Positions 50,371 through 60,149 are shown, counted from the first letter of the stretch. The stretch: 64,000 nt of DNA from Sphingopyxis sp. (GCF_016704835.1 NZ_JADIZJ010000001.1:1225001-1289000); one strand, 5' to 3'. The notes: generated by a model from the letters alone, not told the origin. Numbers and translations are program-made.

Positions 50371-52011
50371 ATGCCGCATGACACCACCCTGATCGGTACC
50401 ATCGTGGCCGGGCTTGGCGTCGCGTTCCTGATGGGCGCGCTGGCGCACCGGCTGCGGATTTCGCCGATTGCGGGCTATTTGCTCGCCGGAGTGCTCGTCG
50501 GGCCGTTTACGCCGGGGTTCGTCGCCGACACCGGGTTGGCGATGCAGCTGGCCGAGATCGGCGTCATCCTGCTGATGTTCGGGGTCGGGCTGCATTTTTC
50601 GCTGAAAGACTTGCTGTCGGTGCGCAAGATCGCAGTGCCGGGGGCGATTGCGCAAATTGCGGTGGCGTGGGCGCTCGGGATCATGCTCGGGCTGTGGCTC
50701 GGCTGGTCTATCGAGGGCAGCGCGGTGTTCGGGCTGGCGCTGTCGGTGGCGAGCACGGTTGTCCTACTGCGTGCCTTGCAGGCGCGCGACATGGTCGAGA
50801 CCGAAAAGGGGCGGATCGCGGTCGGCTGGCTGATCGTCGAGGATCTGGTCATGGTGCTGGCGCTTGTCCTGCTGCCGGCGATGTTCGGCGATCGCGGCGA
50901 TGAGGGAAGCAGCGCCGGACTGCTCCAATCGGCGGCAATCGTCCTGCTCAAGGTCGTCGGATTCGTCGCCTTCATGTTCGTGGTTGCGCGCCGCATCCTA
51001 CCGTGGGTGCTGCATTGGGCCGCGCACACCGGGTCGCGCGAGCTGTTCCGACTTGCAGTGCTGGCGATCGCGTTGGGGGTGGCGTTCGGCGCGGCGGTGA
51101 TTTTCGACGTGTCGTTCGCGCTCGGGGCGTTTTTCGCGGGCATGATTCTCGGCGAAACGCAGCTTAGCCGCCGCGCCGCCGAAGAAACGCTGCCGCTGCG
51201 CGATGCCTTTGCGGTACTGTTTTTCGTGTCGGTCGGCATGTTGTTTGACCCCAATGTGCTCGTCGAGCAACCGGGACCGGTGCTGGCGACGGTGGCGATC
51301 ATCGTCATCGGCAAATCGCTCGCCGCCTTTGCGCTGGTCCGCGCGTTCGGTCACACGTCACAAACCGCGCTGACGGTGTCGGTCAGCCTGGCGCAGATCG
51401 GCGAATTTTCGTTCATCCTCGCGGGGCTGGGAGTTGGCTTGGGGGTGCTGCCCGAGACGGGACGCGATCTGATCTTGGCGGGTGCCTTGCTGTCGATCCT
51501 GGTCAACCCGATCCTGTTCACGCTGGCGGTGCGGCGCATCCGCGCCGACGCGGCGCCCGAACCGGTCGATACGGCGAGCGAGGAAGCCGCCGCGCTGTGC
51601 AACGCCGGCGTGGTGCTGATCGGCTTTGGCCGGGTGGGCAGCCATATCGGCACGCTGATCTGCGGGCGCGGCGAGGGGCTGACGGTGATCGAGGACCAGA
51701 AGGATATGGCGGCAGCCGCGCGAGCGACCGGCGCAACGGTGATCGTCGGCGACGCGACCAAGGAAAGCATTTTGCGGCAAGCGGGACTCGACACCGCATC
51801 GACCCTGCTGATCGCGATCCCCGAGGGCGTCGAGGCAGGAGCAATCGTGCGGCGGGCGCGTGCGATCAATCCGAAGCTGGTGATCGTGGCGCGCGCGCAT
51901 TCGGACGAAGAGGTCGCAGATCTGGTGCGCCGCGGCGCCGACCATGTCGTGATGGCCGAACGCGAAACCGCGGCACGGATGGCGGAACGGGCGATGTTGA
52001 CTTTGGTATAA
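50371..52011 (+). CDS. YbaL/KefB-type cation:proton antiporter
   Basis: A 546-residue protein: an N-terminal CPA2 domain of about 12 membrane helices (ISPIAGYLLAGVLVGPFTPG, ALSVASTVVLLRALQ) and a C-terminal RCK/TrkA-N domain (VLIGFGRVGSHIGTLI, VIVGDATKESILRQAG). The arrangement resembles YbaL and KefB/C potassium or sodium efflux antiporters. There is no KefF/KefG partner nearby. Ion specificity is not known. Confidence 0.9.
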   Translation: MPHDTTLIGTIVAGLGVAFLMGALAHRLRISPIAGYLLAGVLVGPFTPGFVADTGLAMQLAEIGVILLMFGVGLHFSLKDLLSVRKIAVPGAIAQIAVAWALGIMLGLWLGWSIEGSAVFGLALSVASTVVLLRALQARDMVETEKGRIAVGWLIVEDLVMVLALVLLPAMFGDRGDEGSSAGLLQSAAIVLLKVVGFVAFMFVVARRILPWVLHWAAHTGSRELFRLAVLAIALGVAFGAAVIFDVSFALGAFFAGMILGETQLSRRAAEETLPLRDAFAVLFFVSVGMLFDPNVLVEQPGPVLATVAIIVIGKSLAAFALVRAFGHTSQTALTVSVSLAQIGEFSFILAGLGVGLGVLPETGRDLILAGALLSILVNPILFTLAVRRIRADAAPEPVDTASEEAAALCNAGVVLIGFGRVGSHIGTLICGRGEGLTVIEDQKDMAAAARATGATVIVGDATKESILRQAGLDTASTLLIAIPEGVEAGAIVRRARAINPKLVIVARAHSDEEVADLVRRGADHVVMAERETAARMAERAMLTLV

Positions 52012-52029
52012 CCCCGGAAAAGGGTAGGA

Positions 52030-53865
52030 ATGGATGAGACGGGGCTTCCCCCACTCCCGCAACTTGCCTATCGCCGCCTCACAATGTCCGCCGACGCGCT
52101 GCTCCCCCTCCTGAAATCCACCTTCGGCTTCGACCATTTCCGTGGCCGTCAAAGTGATGTTGTCGACCGCGTGATGGCGTGCCAGCGGACGCTGGCGGTG
52201 ATGCCGACCGGGGCGGGCAAGTCGTTGACGTACCAGCTGCCCGCGGTCGCACTCGATGGCTGCGCCGTCGTCGTGTCGCCGCTGATCGCGCTGATGCACG
52301 ACCAACTACGCGGGGCGCGCGCGGCCGGGATTCGCGCCGCCTCATTGACCAGCGTCGACGCCGATGGCGCCGAAACGCGGCAGCGCTATCGCGACGGCGA
52401 ACTCGACCTCCTCTATGTGGCGCCCGAACGCGCGACGGGCGAGGGGTTTCGCGCGCTGCTCGAGGCAAAGACCCCAGCATTGTTCGCAATCGACGAGGCG
52501 CATTGCGTCAGTGAATGGGGACATGACTTCCGGCCCGACTACCGACTGCTGCGCCCGTTGCTCGATGCGTTTCCGGCGGTGCCGCGGCTCGCGCTGACCG
52601 CGACCGCCGACGCGCATACACGCGACGATATTTTGGTCCAGCTGGGGATCCCGCCTGAGGGGCTGATCCTTGCGGGCTTCGACCGGCCGAATATTCGTTA
52701 CGCGATCCGGCCGCGGGTGACACCCGCACGCCAGCTGGTCGAATTCATCGCCGCCAATCCGGGGCCGGGGATCGTCTATTGCCCGACGCGCAGCGGCACC
52801 GAACGGCTGGCGGAGCAATTGGCGAAGGCGATGGGGCGGCCGGTCGCCGCCTATCACGCCGGGCTTGATCCCGAGGTGCGGGCGCGCGTCCAGCATGATT
52901 TTGTCGCGTCGGAGGACGGCATCGTCACTGCGACGGTCGCCTTCGGGATGGGGATCGACAAGCCCGACGTGCGCTTTGTCGCGCACGCCGCGCTGCCCAA
53001 ATCGATCGAAAGCTACTATCAGGAAACCGGCCGCGCCGGCCGCGACGGCGACCCCGCTGAGGCGATGATGCTGTGGGGCGCCGACGATTTCGCCAAAGCA
53101 AGAATGAGGCTCAGCGAGCTGCCCGAGGCGCGCGTGCCGGGCGAGCGGGTGCGGTTGAACGCGCTCGCGGCGCTGGTCGAAACGGTCGAGTGCCGCCGCG
53201 CGCAGTTGCTGCGCCATTTCGGCGAAAATCCCCCGCCGCGCTGCGGTAATTGCGACAATTGCCTCGACCCCGCGGCGCAGGTCGACGCGACGGTGCTCGC
53301 GCAAAAGCTGCTGTCTGCGGTTTATCGCACCGGACAAAGCTATGGCGCGGGGCATATCGAGGCGGTGCTGACCGGGCGCAGCGACGAGCGGATCGTCGGC
53401 CGGGGCCATGACAAATTGTCGGTGTTCGGGATCGTCGCGGGCGACGAGGCGCGGCTGATCAAGTCGCTGGTGCGCACGCTGGTGGCGCGCGAGGCGCTCG
53501 AGACGACCGAGCATGGAGGGCTGATGCTCGGCCCGAGCGCGCGCGCGATGATGAAGGGCGTGGCACCGGTGCTGATTGCCGAGCCGCCGGTCAAGCGCAC
53601 CAAACGCGAAGCGCGCGGCGGCGCTGGGGCGGGGGCTGCCAACCCGATCGGCGATCCGCTGTTCGACGCGCTCCGCGCGACGCGGCGCGAGCTCGCCGCC
53701 GAAGCCAATGTGCCGCCCTATGTGATCTTTCACGACGCGGTGCTGCGCGCGATGGCAACCGAAAAGCCCGCGACGGCGGACGCGATGGGGACGATCCCGG
53801 GGGTCGGAGCCAAAAAGCTCGAGGCGTGGGGCGATGCGTTTCTGGCGGTAATCCGCCACTTCTGA
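52030..53865 (+). CDS. recQ: ATP-dependent DNA helicase RecQ
   Basis: RecQ unwinds DNA with 3'-5' polarity in recombination and repair. The 611-residue protein has Walker A MPTGAGKSLTYQLPA, the DEAH box IDEAHCVSEWGHDFRPDY, SYYQETGRAGRDGDPAEAM, a zinc-binding cysteine set (CRRAQLL to CGNCDNC), and a C-terminal HRDC domain. ATG at 52030 has a good AAGGGTAGGA context; ATG at 52084 (MSADALLPLL) is also possible. Confidence 0.95.
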   Translation: MDETGLPPLPQLAYRRLTMSADALLPLLKSTFGFDHFRGRQSDVVDRVMACQRTLAVMPTGAGKSLTYQLPAVALDGCAVVVSPLIALMHDQLRGARAAGIRAASLTSVDADGAETRQRYRDGELDLLYVAPERATGEGFRALLEAKTPALFAIDEAHCVSEWGHDFRPDYRLLRPLLDAFPAVPRLALTATADAHTRDDILVQLGIPPEGLILAGFDRPNIRYAIRPRVTPARQLVEFIAANPGPGIVYCPTRSGTERLAEQLAKAMGRPVAAYHAGLDPEVRARVQHDFVASEDGIVTATVAFGMGIDKPDVRFVAHAALPKSIESYYQETGRAGRDGDPAEAMMLWGADDFAKARMRLSELPEARVPGERVRLNALAALVETVECRRAQLLRHFGENPPPRCGNCDNCLDPAAQVDATVLAQKLLSAVYRTGQSYGAGHIEAVLTGRSDERIVGRGHDKLSVFGIVAGDEARLIKSLVRTLVAREALETTEHGGLMLGPSARAMMKGVAPVLIAEPPVKRTKREARGGAGAGAANPIGDPLFDALRATRRELAAEANVPPYVIFHDAVLRAMATEKPATADAMGTIPGVGAKKLEAWGDAFLAVIRHF

Positions 53866-54012
53866 CCCGATCAGCCGCCGCGCGGCTGGTCGATTTCGCA
53901 AATGACTAGTCTAATTCGGAACGCGGCGCGAAGAGCGCCGCCATCGTCGCCACTTCGCCTTTCATCGGGCCGCATCGCTTGTGTGGTTCCGATCGATGAA
54001 AGGATTACGACC

Positions 54013-54318
54013 ATGAGCTCTCCCTTCGTTCGCGCGCTCGTCGCCGCATGGCTTGCCGCGTTTCCGATGACCGCGCAGGCGTCCGACGCCCCCGCAACCG
54101 TCCGCGTCGACATCCGCGCACTCGACCTCGGCGCGCCCGCCGACGTGAAGACAGCGCATCTCCGGCTCGCGCGCGCCGCGAAGGTGGCATGCCGCAACGA
54201 TGTCGAGCATCTGACCATCCAGGCGCGCCGCGCGGCGCGCGAATGCCGCGACACGATGCGCGGGCTGGCGCTGAAAAAGCTGCGCTCCCGCCAGCTGCAG
54301 CAGCTCGCCGAGCAATGA
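54013..54318 (+). CDS. UrcA family secreted protein
   Basis: A 101-residue protein with signal peptide MSSPFVRALVAAWLAAFPMT (cleavage near AQA). The mature part has RVDIRALDLGAPADVKTAHL and two cysteines (KVACRNDV and ARECRDTM), the UrcA pattern. UrcA proteins are common and uncharacterised in sphingomonads. ATG at 54013 is preferred over the longer frame from 53902. It sits before a TM-AraC gene. Confidence 0.85.
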   Translation: MSSPFVRALVAAWLAAFPMTAQASDAPATVRVDIRALDLGAPADVKTAHLRLARAAKVACRNDVEHLTIQARRAARECRDTMRGLALKKLRSRQLQQLAEQ

Positions 54319-54388
54319 GCCATGCCGCCCGAAGCCGGGCGTGTCGCCGACGGTGGCGTCCCGGCATTGCTTGCAGTAGCAGGGCGCG

Positions 54389-55459
54389 ATGACGGCGCTG
54401 TTGATCCTCGATCCAATGATTCGTGGCGGCGCCATTGCGCTGTTCCTGCTGTGGATCGCGATCCTGGCGCGCGACTATCATGATGTGCTGGCCGCGCGCG
54501 TCGCCATCGCTATGAACCTGGCGATCATCGCTTATCTGCTCGTGCCTATCTTCCGGCCCGAGGGTCCGGCGCGGTTTCCCTATGCGATCTGCGATGCGCT
54601 TTCGGTGATGGTGCCGGCTTTTTTCTGGCTTTTCGTGCGGCTGTGGTTTGACGACCAGCAGCGGATTGGCTGGCGTAGCTGGCTGATCGTTGCTGTTTTC
54701 GCGATATTGCCGCTGATCCAGATTTCGTTGATCGGTGCGTTGGACTGGTTCAGTCTGGAAATCTGGGTGCTGGTGCGCATCGGCATGTTCGCCTTTGCGG
54801 TGGCAGGCATGTGGATCGCGTGGCGCGGGCGCGCCCACGACCTGATCGAAGCGCGGCGGGGCTTTCGCGCGGCGCTCGTCGGCGCGATCGGCGGCTTCAT
54901 CCTGCTCGCAACCTTTATCGAGATGTTTCACAACCGGGACATGAACCCTGACCCTGGGCGATTTTTGACGTTGGTCGCTATCGTGATCGCCACCTTTGTC
55001 GTGTCGGTCGGCCTTTATCGCTTTCGCTTGGCCGAGCTGTTCGCGGCGCCGGGCATGGCGCCAAAACGTGTCAAACCGTCCGCCGCGCCGTCGTTACTCG
55101 CGCAACGATTGCACGCGGTGATGGCCGACGAGCGGGCGTACCGCGCCGAAGGTTTTTCGATCGCGATGCTCGCGGCGAGGCTGGGTGAACCTGAATATCG
55201 GGTGCGGCGCGCGATCAATGGCGAAATGGGCTTTCGCAATTTCACCGCCTTTCTGAACGGCTTTCGTCTCGACGAAATACGTGCGGCGCTCGCCGACCCG
55301 GCGCAGCGCGAGGTCCCGATCCTGACCATCGCGCTCGATGCGGGTTTCGGTTCGCTCGGGCCGTTCAACCGCGCCTTTCGCGATGCCGAGGGGATGACCC
55401 CGACCGATTATCGAGCGCGGGCAGGAGCGGCGCGGCTGGGCGATTCCGAAATCGGCTAG
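54389..55459 (+). CDS. Membrane-bound AraC-family regulator
   Basis: A 356-residue protein with seven membrane helices in the first 220 residues (FLLWIAILARDYHDVLAARV, FFWLFVRLWFDDQQRIGWRS) and a C-terminal AraC double helix-turn-helix (ARLGEPEYRVRRAINGEMGF, GFGSLGPFNRAFRDAEGMTP). Such proteins sense a signal in the membrane and bind DNA at its cytosolic face. It lies next to the sterol-desaturase cluster, which it could control. The ligand is unknown. Confidence 0.88.
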   Translation: MTALLILDPMIRGGAIALFLLWIAILARDYHDVLAARVAIAMNLAIIAYLLVPIFRPEGPARFPYAICDALSVMVPAFFWLFVRLWFDDQQRIGWRSWLIVAVFAILPLIQISLIGALDWFSLEIWVLVRIGMFAFAVAGMWIAWRGRAHDLIEARRGFRAALVGAIGGFILLATFIEMFHNRDMNPDPGRFLTLVAIVIATFVVSVGLYRFRLAELFAAPGMAPKRVKPSAAPSLLAQRLHAVMADERAYRAEGFSIAMLAARLGEPEYRVRRAINGEMGFRNFTAFLNGFRLDEIRAALADPAQREVPILTIALDAGFGSLGPFNRAFRDAEGMTPTDYRARAGAARLGDSEIG

Positions 55460-55535
55460 CCGATTTCTACCATTGCGGAGCGGGAATGCGGCGGGTGTGT
55501 TCCACCGGGGCATCCGCCACCGACAGGATTGTTTG

Positions 55536-56348
55536 ATGTTCGACGCCATTCCACCGCTCCACATCTTGCTGACCAAGGGACCGTTCGTCTTTGCCTTCGA
55601 TTTCGGGCGCTACCTGGTCGCGGCGGCCGCCGTCGCGGTGATCGTGTGGGGGCTGCGACGCACCACGCTGAGGACGCGCAAGATTCAGACGCGCGAGGCG
55701 ACGATGGCCGACCAGCGCCGCGAATTCGCCCAGTCGGTCCAGACGGTGGGGGTCTATACTTTGGTGTCGGCGTTCATCATCTGGGGCATCGACATCGGGG
55801 TGCTGCACCGGTTCGAGGGCAGCTATGGCTGGGCGGGCGATCTGGCGCTGCTCGCGGCGATCATCGTCGCGCATGATGCCTATTTCTATTGGGTCCACCG
55901 CGCGATGCATCATCCGCGCCTGTTCAAGACCTTTCACCGCGCGCATCATCGCTCGATCACCCCGACGCCCTGGGCGGCGTACAGCTTTGCCATCCCCGAA
56001 GCCTTTGTGATGATCGCCTTCGTGCCGATCTGGCTGGCCCTTGTCGCGACCCCGGGATGGGTGATGCTGACGTGGATCCTGTTCCAGATCGTCCGCAACG
56101 CGATGGGGCATGCGGGGTTCGAGCTGCACCCGCGCTGGTGGCTGTCGACGCCGCTGACGCGCTGGATCAACACCACGACGCATCACGACCTGCACCACAG
56201 CGGCGGTTTCAACCGCAATTACGGACTCTATTTTACCTGGTGGGACCGATGGATGGGGACCGAGCATCCGCATTATGCGGAGCGCTTTCACGCGGTCGTC
56301 GCGCGCCCGGCGGGACAGGATCGCGACGCTGCGCCCGCGGCGGCGTAG
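55536..56348 (+). CDS. Sterol desaturase / fatty acid hydroxylase family protein (1)
   Basis: A 270-residue membrane protein with four or five membrane helices and the His boxes of diiron hydroxylases: IVAHDAYFYWVHRAMHHPRL, FHRAHHRSITPTPW and THHDLHHSG. It should oxidise or desaturate a lipid at the membrane. AGGATT and ATG 55536 give the start. Bacteria of this kind usually lack sterols; candidate substrates are carotenoids, hopanoids or fatty acids (inferred). Confidence 0.9.
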   Translation: MFDAIPPLHILLTKGPFVFAFDFGRYLVAAAAVAVIVWGLRRTTLRTRKIQTREATMADQRREFAQSVQTVGVYTLVSAFIIWGIDIGVLHRFEGSYGWAGDLALLAAIIVAHDAYFYWVHRAMHHPRLFKTFHRAHHRSITPTPWAAYSFAIPEAFVMIAFVPIWLALVATPGWVMLTWILFQIVRNAMGHAGFELHPRWWLSTPLTRWINTTTHHDLHHSGGFNRNYGLYFTWWDRWMGTEHPHYAERFHAVVARPAGQDRDAAPAAA

Positions 56349-56393
56349 CTTTCGCGCTTGTCAGTCAAACCGCGCGTCCTATACATCGCGGCG

Positions 56394-56828
56394 ATGAGCG
56401 ATTTTCGTACCCTGTCCGCCGACTATAGCGTCGCCCCACAGATATCCCTTGCGGATGTGGCCGAGGCGAAGGCCGCGGGCTTTGCGATGATCGTCAACAA
56501 CCGACCCGATGGCGAGGAACCCGAAGCGCCGCAGGGCGACGACATCGCCGGGGCCGCGGCGGCCGAGGGCTTGGCCTATGCCGCGATCCCGGTGGGGCAT
56601 GCGGGGTTCAGCCATCCGCAGCTCGACGCGCTCGACGCGGTGCTGGCGGGGGCGGCGGGGCCGGTGCTGGCCTATTGCCGCTCGGGGACGCGCTCGACCC
56701 ATTTGTGGGCGTTGAACCGCGCGCGCGCGGGTGACGATGTCGACGCGATTTGCGAGGCGGCGGGTCATGCGGGTTATGATCTGTCGGGGCTGCGTCCGAT
56801 GCTCGATGCGCTGGCGGGCGAGCGGTGA
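56394..56828 (+). CDS. TIGR01244-type phosphatase/sulfurtransferase-like protein
   Basis: A 144-residue protein, MSDFRTLSADYSVAPQISLA, with a phosphatase-like P-loop VLAYCRSGTRSTHLWAL. This is the TIGR01244 (DUF442) family, related to the domain in the Blh proteins that respond to sulfide or biofilm signals. The catalytic Cys is in CRSGTRS. Its stop overlaps the next GTG start, so translation is coupled with the sterol-desaturase genes. The substrate is unknown. Confidence 0.85.
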   Translation: MSDFRTLSADYSVAPQISLADVAEAKAAGFAMIVNNRPDGEEPEAPQGDDIAGAAAAEGLAYAAIPVGHAGFSHPQLDALDAVLAGAAGPVLAYCRSGTRSTHLWALNRARAGDDVDAICEAAGHAGYDLSGLRPMLDALAGER

Positions 56829-57232
56829 CCCTCGCCGAACTGGCCCAGCTTGGCGGATCGGTGGTCGCGGTGCTGTTCGTCGTGTGGCTGGTGGGCAAGA
56901 TGGGACTGGGCGCCGATCCGCGGATCGACGACGATGCGCACGCGATCCGCCTCGCCGAAGAGGCCGAGGCGGGCTTTCGCGGGATTGAGGTGGCGCGCGA
57001 CCGCGCGGGCTTCGCGGCGATCGTCCGCAACGCCGAGGGACGCCAACTGCTGGTGCGCGCGCACGGCAATCATTTCGCGGCGCGGCCGATCGATAGCCAT
57101 GTGATGGGGCGGCTCGACAAGGATTTCCTGACCCTCACGATGCCCGAAAAGACGTTCGGCGCCGTGACGCTGCATCTGGGCAAGGACGCCGGGATGTGGG
57201 CGTCGCGAATGCGGGAGATCGGGCGTGCCTGA
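56825..57232 (+). CDS. Single-pass membrane protein, unknown function
   Basis: A 135-residue protein starting at GTG (MTLAELAQLGGSVVAVLFVV) with one membrane helix (about 9-26) and a soluble domain (GIEVARDRAGFAAIVRNAEG, LLVRAHGNHFAARPIDSHVM). It resembles uncharacterised sphingomonad proteins. It overlaps both neighbours by a few bases, so it is embedded in a translationally coupled run between TIGR01244 and the second sterol desaturase. Confidence 0.7.
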   Translation: MTLAELAQLGGSVVAVLFVVWLVGKMGLGADPRIDDDAHAIRLAEEAEAGFRGIEVARDRAGFAAIVRNAEGRQLLVRAHGNHFAARPIDSHVMGRLDKDFLTLTMPEKTFGAVTLHLGKDAGMWASRMREIGRA

Positions 57233-58139
57233 ACTTCCCGATCCGGTCACCTATGCGGTGCCCGCCTTCATCCTGCTGCTGATCGCCGAGATGATCATCT
57301 CGCTGCGCGCCGACAAAAGCCGGTACGAGGCGCGCGACACGCTGACCTCGTTGATGCTCGGCACTGGCAGCCAAGTCGCGGGCGCGCTGGTCGGCGCGGG
57401 GGTGATCGCGGCGTCGGTGTGGGTCTATCAGTTCCGGCTGTTCGACATCGGCATCGAATTCGCCAGCTGGTGGTGGGCGTGGGTGCTCTGCTTCTTCCTC
57501 GATGATCTGGCCTATTACGCCTTCCACCGTAGCGCCCACCGGGTGCGCTGGTTCTGGGCGAGCCATGTCATCCACCATTCGAGCCAGCATTATAATCTCT
57601 CGACCGCGCTGCGGCAGACGTGGACGGGCTTTTTCAGCCTGACTTTCCTGTTCCGCCTGCCCTTGTTTCTGATCGGCTTTCCGCCCGCGATGGTATTTTT
57701 CTGTGCGGGACTGAACCTGATCTATCAGTTCTGGATCCATACCGAGGCGATCAGGCGGTTGCCCCATTGGTTCGAGGCGGTGATGAACACCCCGTCGCAC
57801 CACCGAGTCCACCACGGCGTCAACCCGCGCTATCTGGACGCCAATTATGCCGGGGTTTTCATCATCTGGGACAAGATGTTTGGCAGTTTCGTTTCCGAGC
57901 GCGACGACGAGCCGGTGCGCTATGGCATTGTCAAGCAGCTGGGAAGTTTCAACATATTGTGGGCGGCGGTCCATGAATGGGTCGGGATCGCGAAGGATGT
58001 GTGGGCTGCCCCGTGGAAGCATAAGCTGAGCTATATCTGGCGCGAGCCCGGTTGGAGCCACGATGGCAGCCGCGCGACGAGCGCGATGATCAAGGACCGC
58101 TGGGCAGCGGGGCGAACGAGCGAAGACGCGGCGGAGTGA
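57225..58139 (+). CDS. Sterol desaturase / fatty acid hydroxylase family protein (2)
   Basis: A 304-residue membrane protein with diiron His boxes: LDDLAYYAFHRSAHRVRWFW, ASHVIHHSSQHYNLSTALRQ and TPSHHRVHHGVNPRYLDANY. The last is typical of the alkylglycerol monooxygenase-like branch, so its substrate may differ from that of protein 1. It starts at GTG 57225, overlapping the previous gene, and its stop overlaps the next GTG. The two desaturases are clearly different in length and C-terminus. Confidence 0.9.
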   Translation: MPELPDPVTYAVPAFILLLIAEMIISLRADKSRYEARDTLTSLMLGTGSQVAGALVGAGVIAASVWVYQFRLFDIGIEFASWWWAWVLCFFLDDLAYYAFHRSAHRVRWFWASHVIHHSSQHYNLSTALRQTWTGFFSLTFLFRLPLFLIGFPPAMVFFCAGLNLIYQFWIHTEAIRRLPHWFEAVMNTPSHHRVHHGVNPRYLDANYAGVFIIWDKMFGSFVSERDDEPVRYGIVKQLGSFNILWAAVHEWVGIAKDVWAAPWKHKLSYIWREPGWSHDGSRATSAMIKDRWAAGRTSEDAAE

Positions 58140-58456
58140 GCCTGCGGTCGGCGCTAAGCCGCTTTGCGCGTTGGAAATATTGGGACGTCGTTGCTCTCGT
58201 CGCGGGCAGTATTCCCCCGGCCCTTCTTCTGGTCGCTTATTATGGCGGCAAGGAATTGAGCGGGCTGTCGGGTCCGTTCTTTCTCTCTGCCGTGCCACTT
58301 TACTTGCTGAGCGCCACTCTTGCGTGGCGGCGCGGAGACGGACGGCTGATTGCCGGGGGCTGCGTGATGCTGATGTTCGCAGTCGTCTTGATGCTGCCCG
58401 CTATTCTGGCGTCGGCGTTTCTTCTGGCCGTCTGCTTCACCGGAGACTGTATCTGA
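58136..58456 (+). CDS. Small membrane protein at end of desaturase operon
   Basis: A 106-residue protein (GTG start; MSLRSALSRFARWKYWDVVA) with three membrane helices (about 17-37, 46-64, 75-100). Its start overlaps the second sterol desaturase stop (GTGA). It has no recognised family. It may form part of an oxidase complex or simply be a co-expressed membrane protein. Confidence 0.6.
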   Translation: MSLRSALSRFARWKYWDVVALVAGSIPPALLLVAYYGGKELSGLSGPFFLSAVPLYLLSATLAWRRGDGRLIAGGCVMLMFAVVLMLPAILASAFLLAVCFTGDCI

Positions 58457-58539
58457 CGCGCATAGCCCTTGCGTCGCCGTCTAATGACATTCATGTAAGT
58501 CCCGATTGACCACCGAACCGGTGGCGAGGGGAGCGGTAC

Positions 58540-60126
58540 ATGGATCAGTTCGACATCATTGTCATCGGCGGCGGCAGCGCGGGGAGCGCGGCGGCAGGAC
58601 GGCTTGCCGAGGATGGGACGCGGACCGTGTGTCTGGTCGAGGCGGGCGGGACCAACGACATGGTGCGGGTCAAGACGCCGGGCCTGATGCCCTTCATCCC
58701 CCAATCGTCGAACTATCGATATGAGACGCTCCCTCAGCCAGGATTGAACGGCCGCACCGGATATCAGCCGCGCGGGCGCGGCCTGGGCGGATCGAGCGCG
58801 ATCAATGCGATGGTCTACATCCGCGGCCACCGGTTCGATTACGAACAGTGGGAAGCGCTCGGTGCGACGGGGTGGAGCTATGCCGATGTGCTGCCGTACT
58901 TCAAACGCAGCGAAGGCAATGAGCGTGGCGGCGACGAATTTCATGGCGGCGACGGGCCGCTCAACGTCACCGACCAGCGCTGGCCCAATGTGACGAGCAA
59001 GCGCTTCATCGAGAGCGCGGCTGCGCTGCAATTGCCGCGGACGGGCGATTTCAATGGACCGAACAACGAAGGGTTCGGGCTTTATCAGGTGACGCAGAAG
59101 GGCGGCGAACGCTGGTCGGCGGCGCGCGCTTATGTCGAGCCGCTACGCGGGCGGGCGAACCTTGACATCCGCACTGGCGCGCTGGTCGAGAAGATATTGG
59201 TCGAGGACGGGCGCGCGACCGGCGTCGTGATCCGCCGCGGGTCGAAACGCGAGGCGCTGCGTGCGCGCGGTGGAGTGGTGCTGTCGGCGGGTGCCTTCGG
59301 CAGCCCGCAAATCCTGATGCTGTCGGGTATCGGGCCGGGCGCGCATCTGACGGATATGGGGTTGGACGTGGTGGCCGATCGCGCCGGAGTGGGCGACAAT
59401 CTGCAGGACCATATCGACTATGTGTCGAGCTGGGAGACGCGCTCGACCGATCCGTTCGGCGACAGCCTTGGCGGCACCTGGCGGATGGTGAAGGCGATCT
59501 TCGAACATCGCACCCGGCGCAGCGGGATCATGACCACCTGTTTTGCCGAGGCTGGAGGCTTCTGGAAATCGCGCCCCGACCTGCCCGCGCCCGACATCCA
59601 ATATCATTTCGTGCCCGCGATGCTCGAGGATCATGGGCGGGCCAAGGTCAAGGGGCACGGTTTTTCGTGCCACGCGTGCGTGCTGCGCCCGGAAAGCCGG
59701 GGGACGGTACGGCTGGCGTCCGCCGATGCCGCGGCGGCCCCCGCGATCGATCCGGGCTTCCTGACCGACGATCGCGACCTGGCGACACTGCGGGCCGGGG
59801 TGCGGATGATGCACCGCATCGCGGCGGCGCCACCGCTCTCGGACTATGCCGGGGCCGACCGGCATCCGGTGGATCTGGCCGACGACCGCGCGCTCGACAC
59901 GCTGATCCGCAGCCGCGCCGACACCGTCTATCACCCCGTCGGCACGTGCCGGATGGGGAGCGATGCCGATGCTGTGGTCGATCCGACGCTGAAACTGAAC
60001 GGGATCGCGGGGCTGTGGGTCGCGGACGCGAGCGTTATGCCGCGGCTGGTGTCGGGCAACACCAACGCGCCGAGCATCATGATCGGCGAGCGCGCGGCGG
60101 ATTTTGTGAAGGCGGCTTTGGTATAG
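58540..60126 (+). CDS. GMC-family flavin oxidoreductase (choline dehydrogenase-like)
   Basis: A 528-residue FAD enzyme. The N-terminal Rossmann motif is IIVIGGGSAGSAAAGRLAED, followed by GRGLGGSSAINAMVYIRGH and SAGAFGSPQILMLSGIGPG (GMC signatures). The catalytic His is in YHPVGTCRMG and a later segment is VSGNTNAPSIMIGERAADF. Such enzymes oxidise alcohols, choline or long-chain alcohols. It lies 84 nt after the desaturase operon, so a product alcohol could be its substrate (inferred). Confidence 0.92.
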   Translation: MDQFDIIVIGGGSAGSAAAGRLAEDGTRTVCLVEAGGTNDMVRVKTPGLMPFIPQSSNYRYETLPQPGLNGRTGYQPRGRGLGGSSAINAMVYIRGHRFDYEQWEALGATGWSYADVLPYFKRSEGNERGGDEFHGGDGPLNVTDQRWPNVTSKRFIESAAALQLPRTGDFNGPNNEGFGLYQVTQKGGERWSAARAYVEPLRGRANLDIRTGALVEKILVEDGRATGVVIRRGSKREALRARGGVVLSAGAFGSPQILMLSGIGPGAHLTDMGLDVVADRAGVGDNLQDHIDYVSSWETRSTDPFGDSLGGTWRMVKAIFEHRTRRSGIMTTCFAEAGGFWKSRPDLPAPDIQYHFVPAMLEDHGRAKVKGHGFSCHACVLRPESRGTVRLASADAAAAPAIDPGFLTDDRDLATLRAGVRMMHRIAAAPPLSDYAGADRHPVDLADDRALDTLIRSRADTVYHPVGTCRMGSDADAVVDPTLKLNGIAGLWVADASVMPRLVSGNTNAPSIMIGERAADFVKAALV

Positions 60127-60149
60127 AATTGCCGCGCCTTCGGGAGGGC

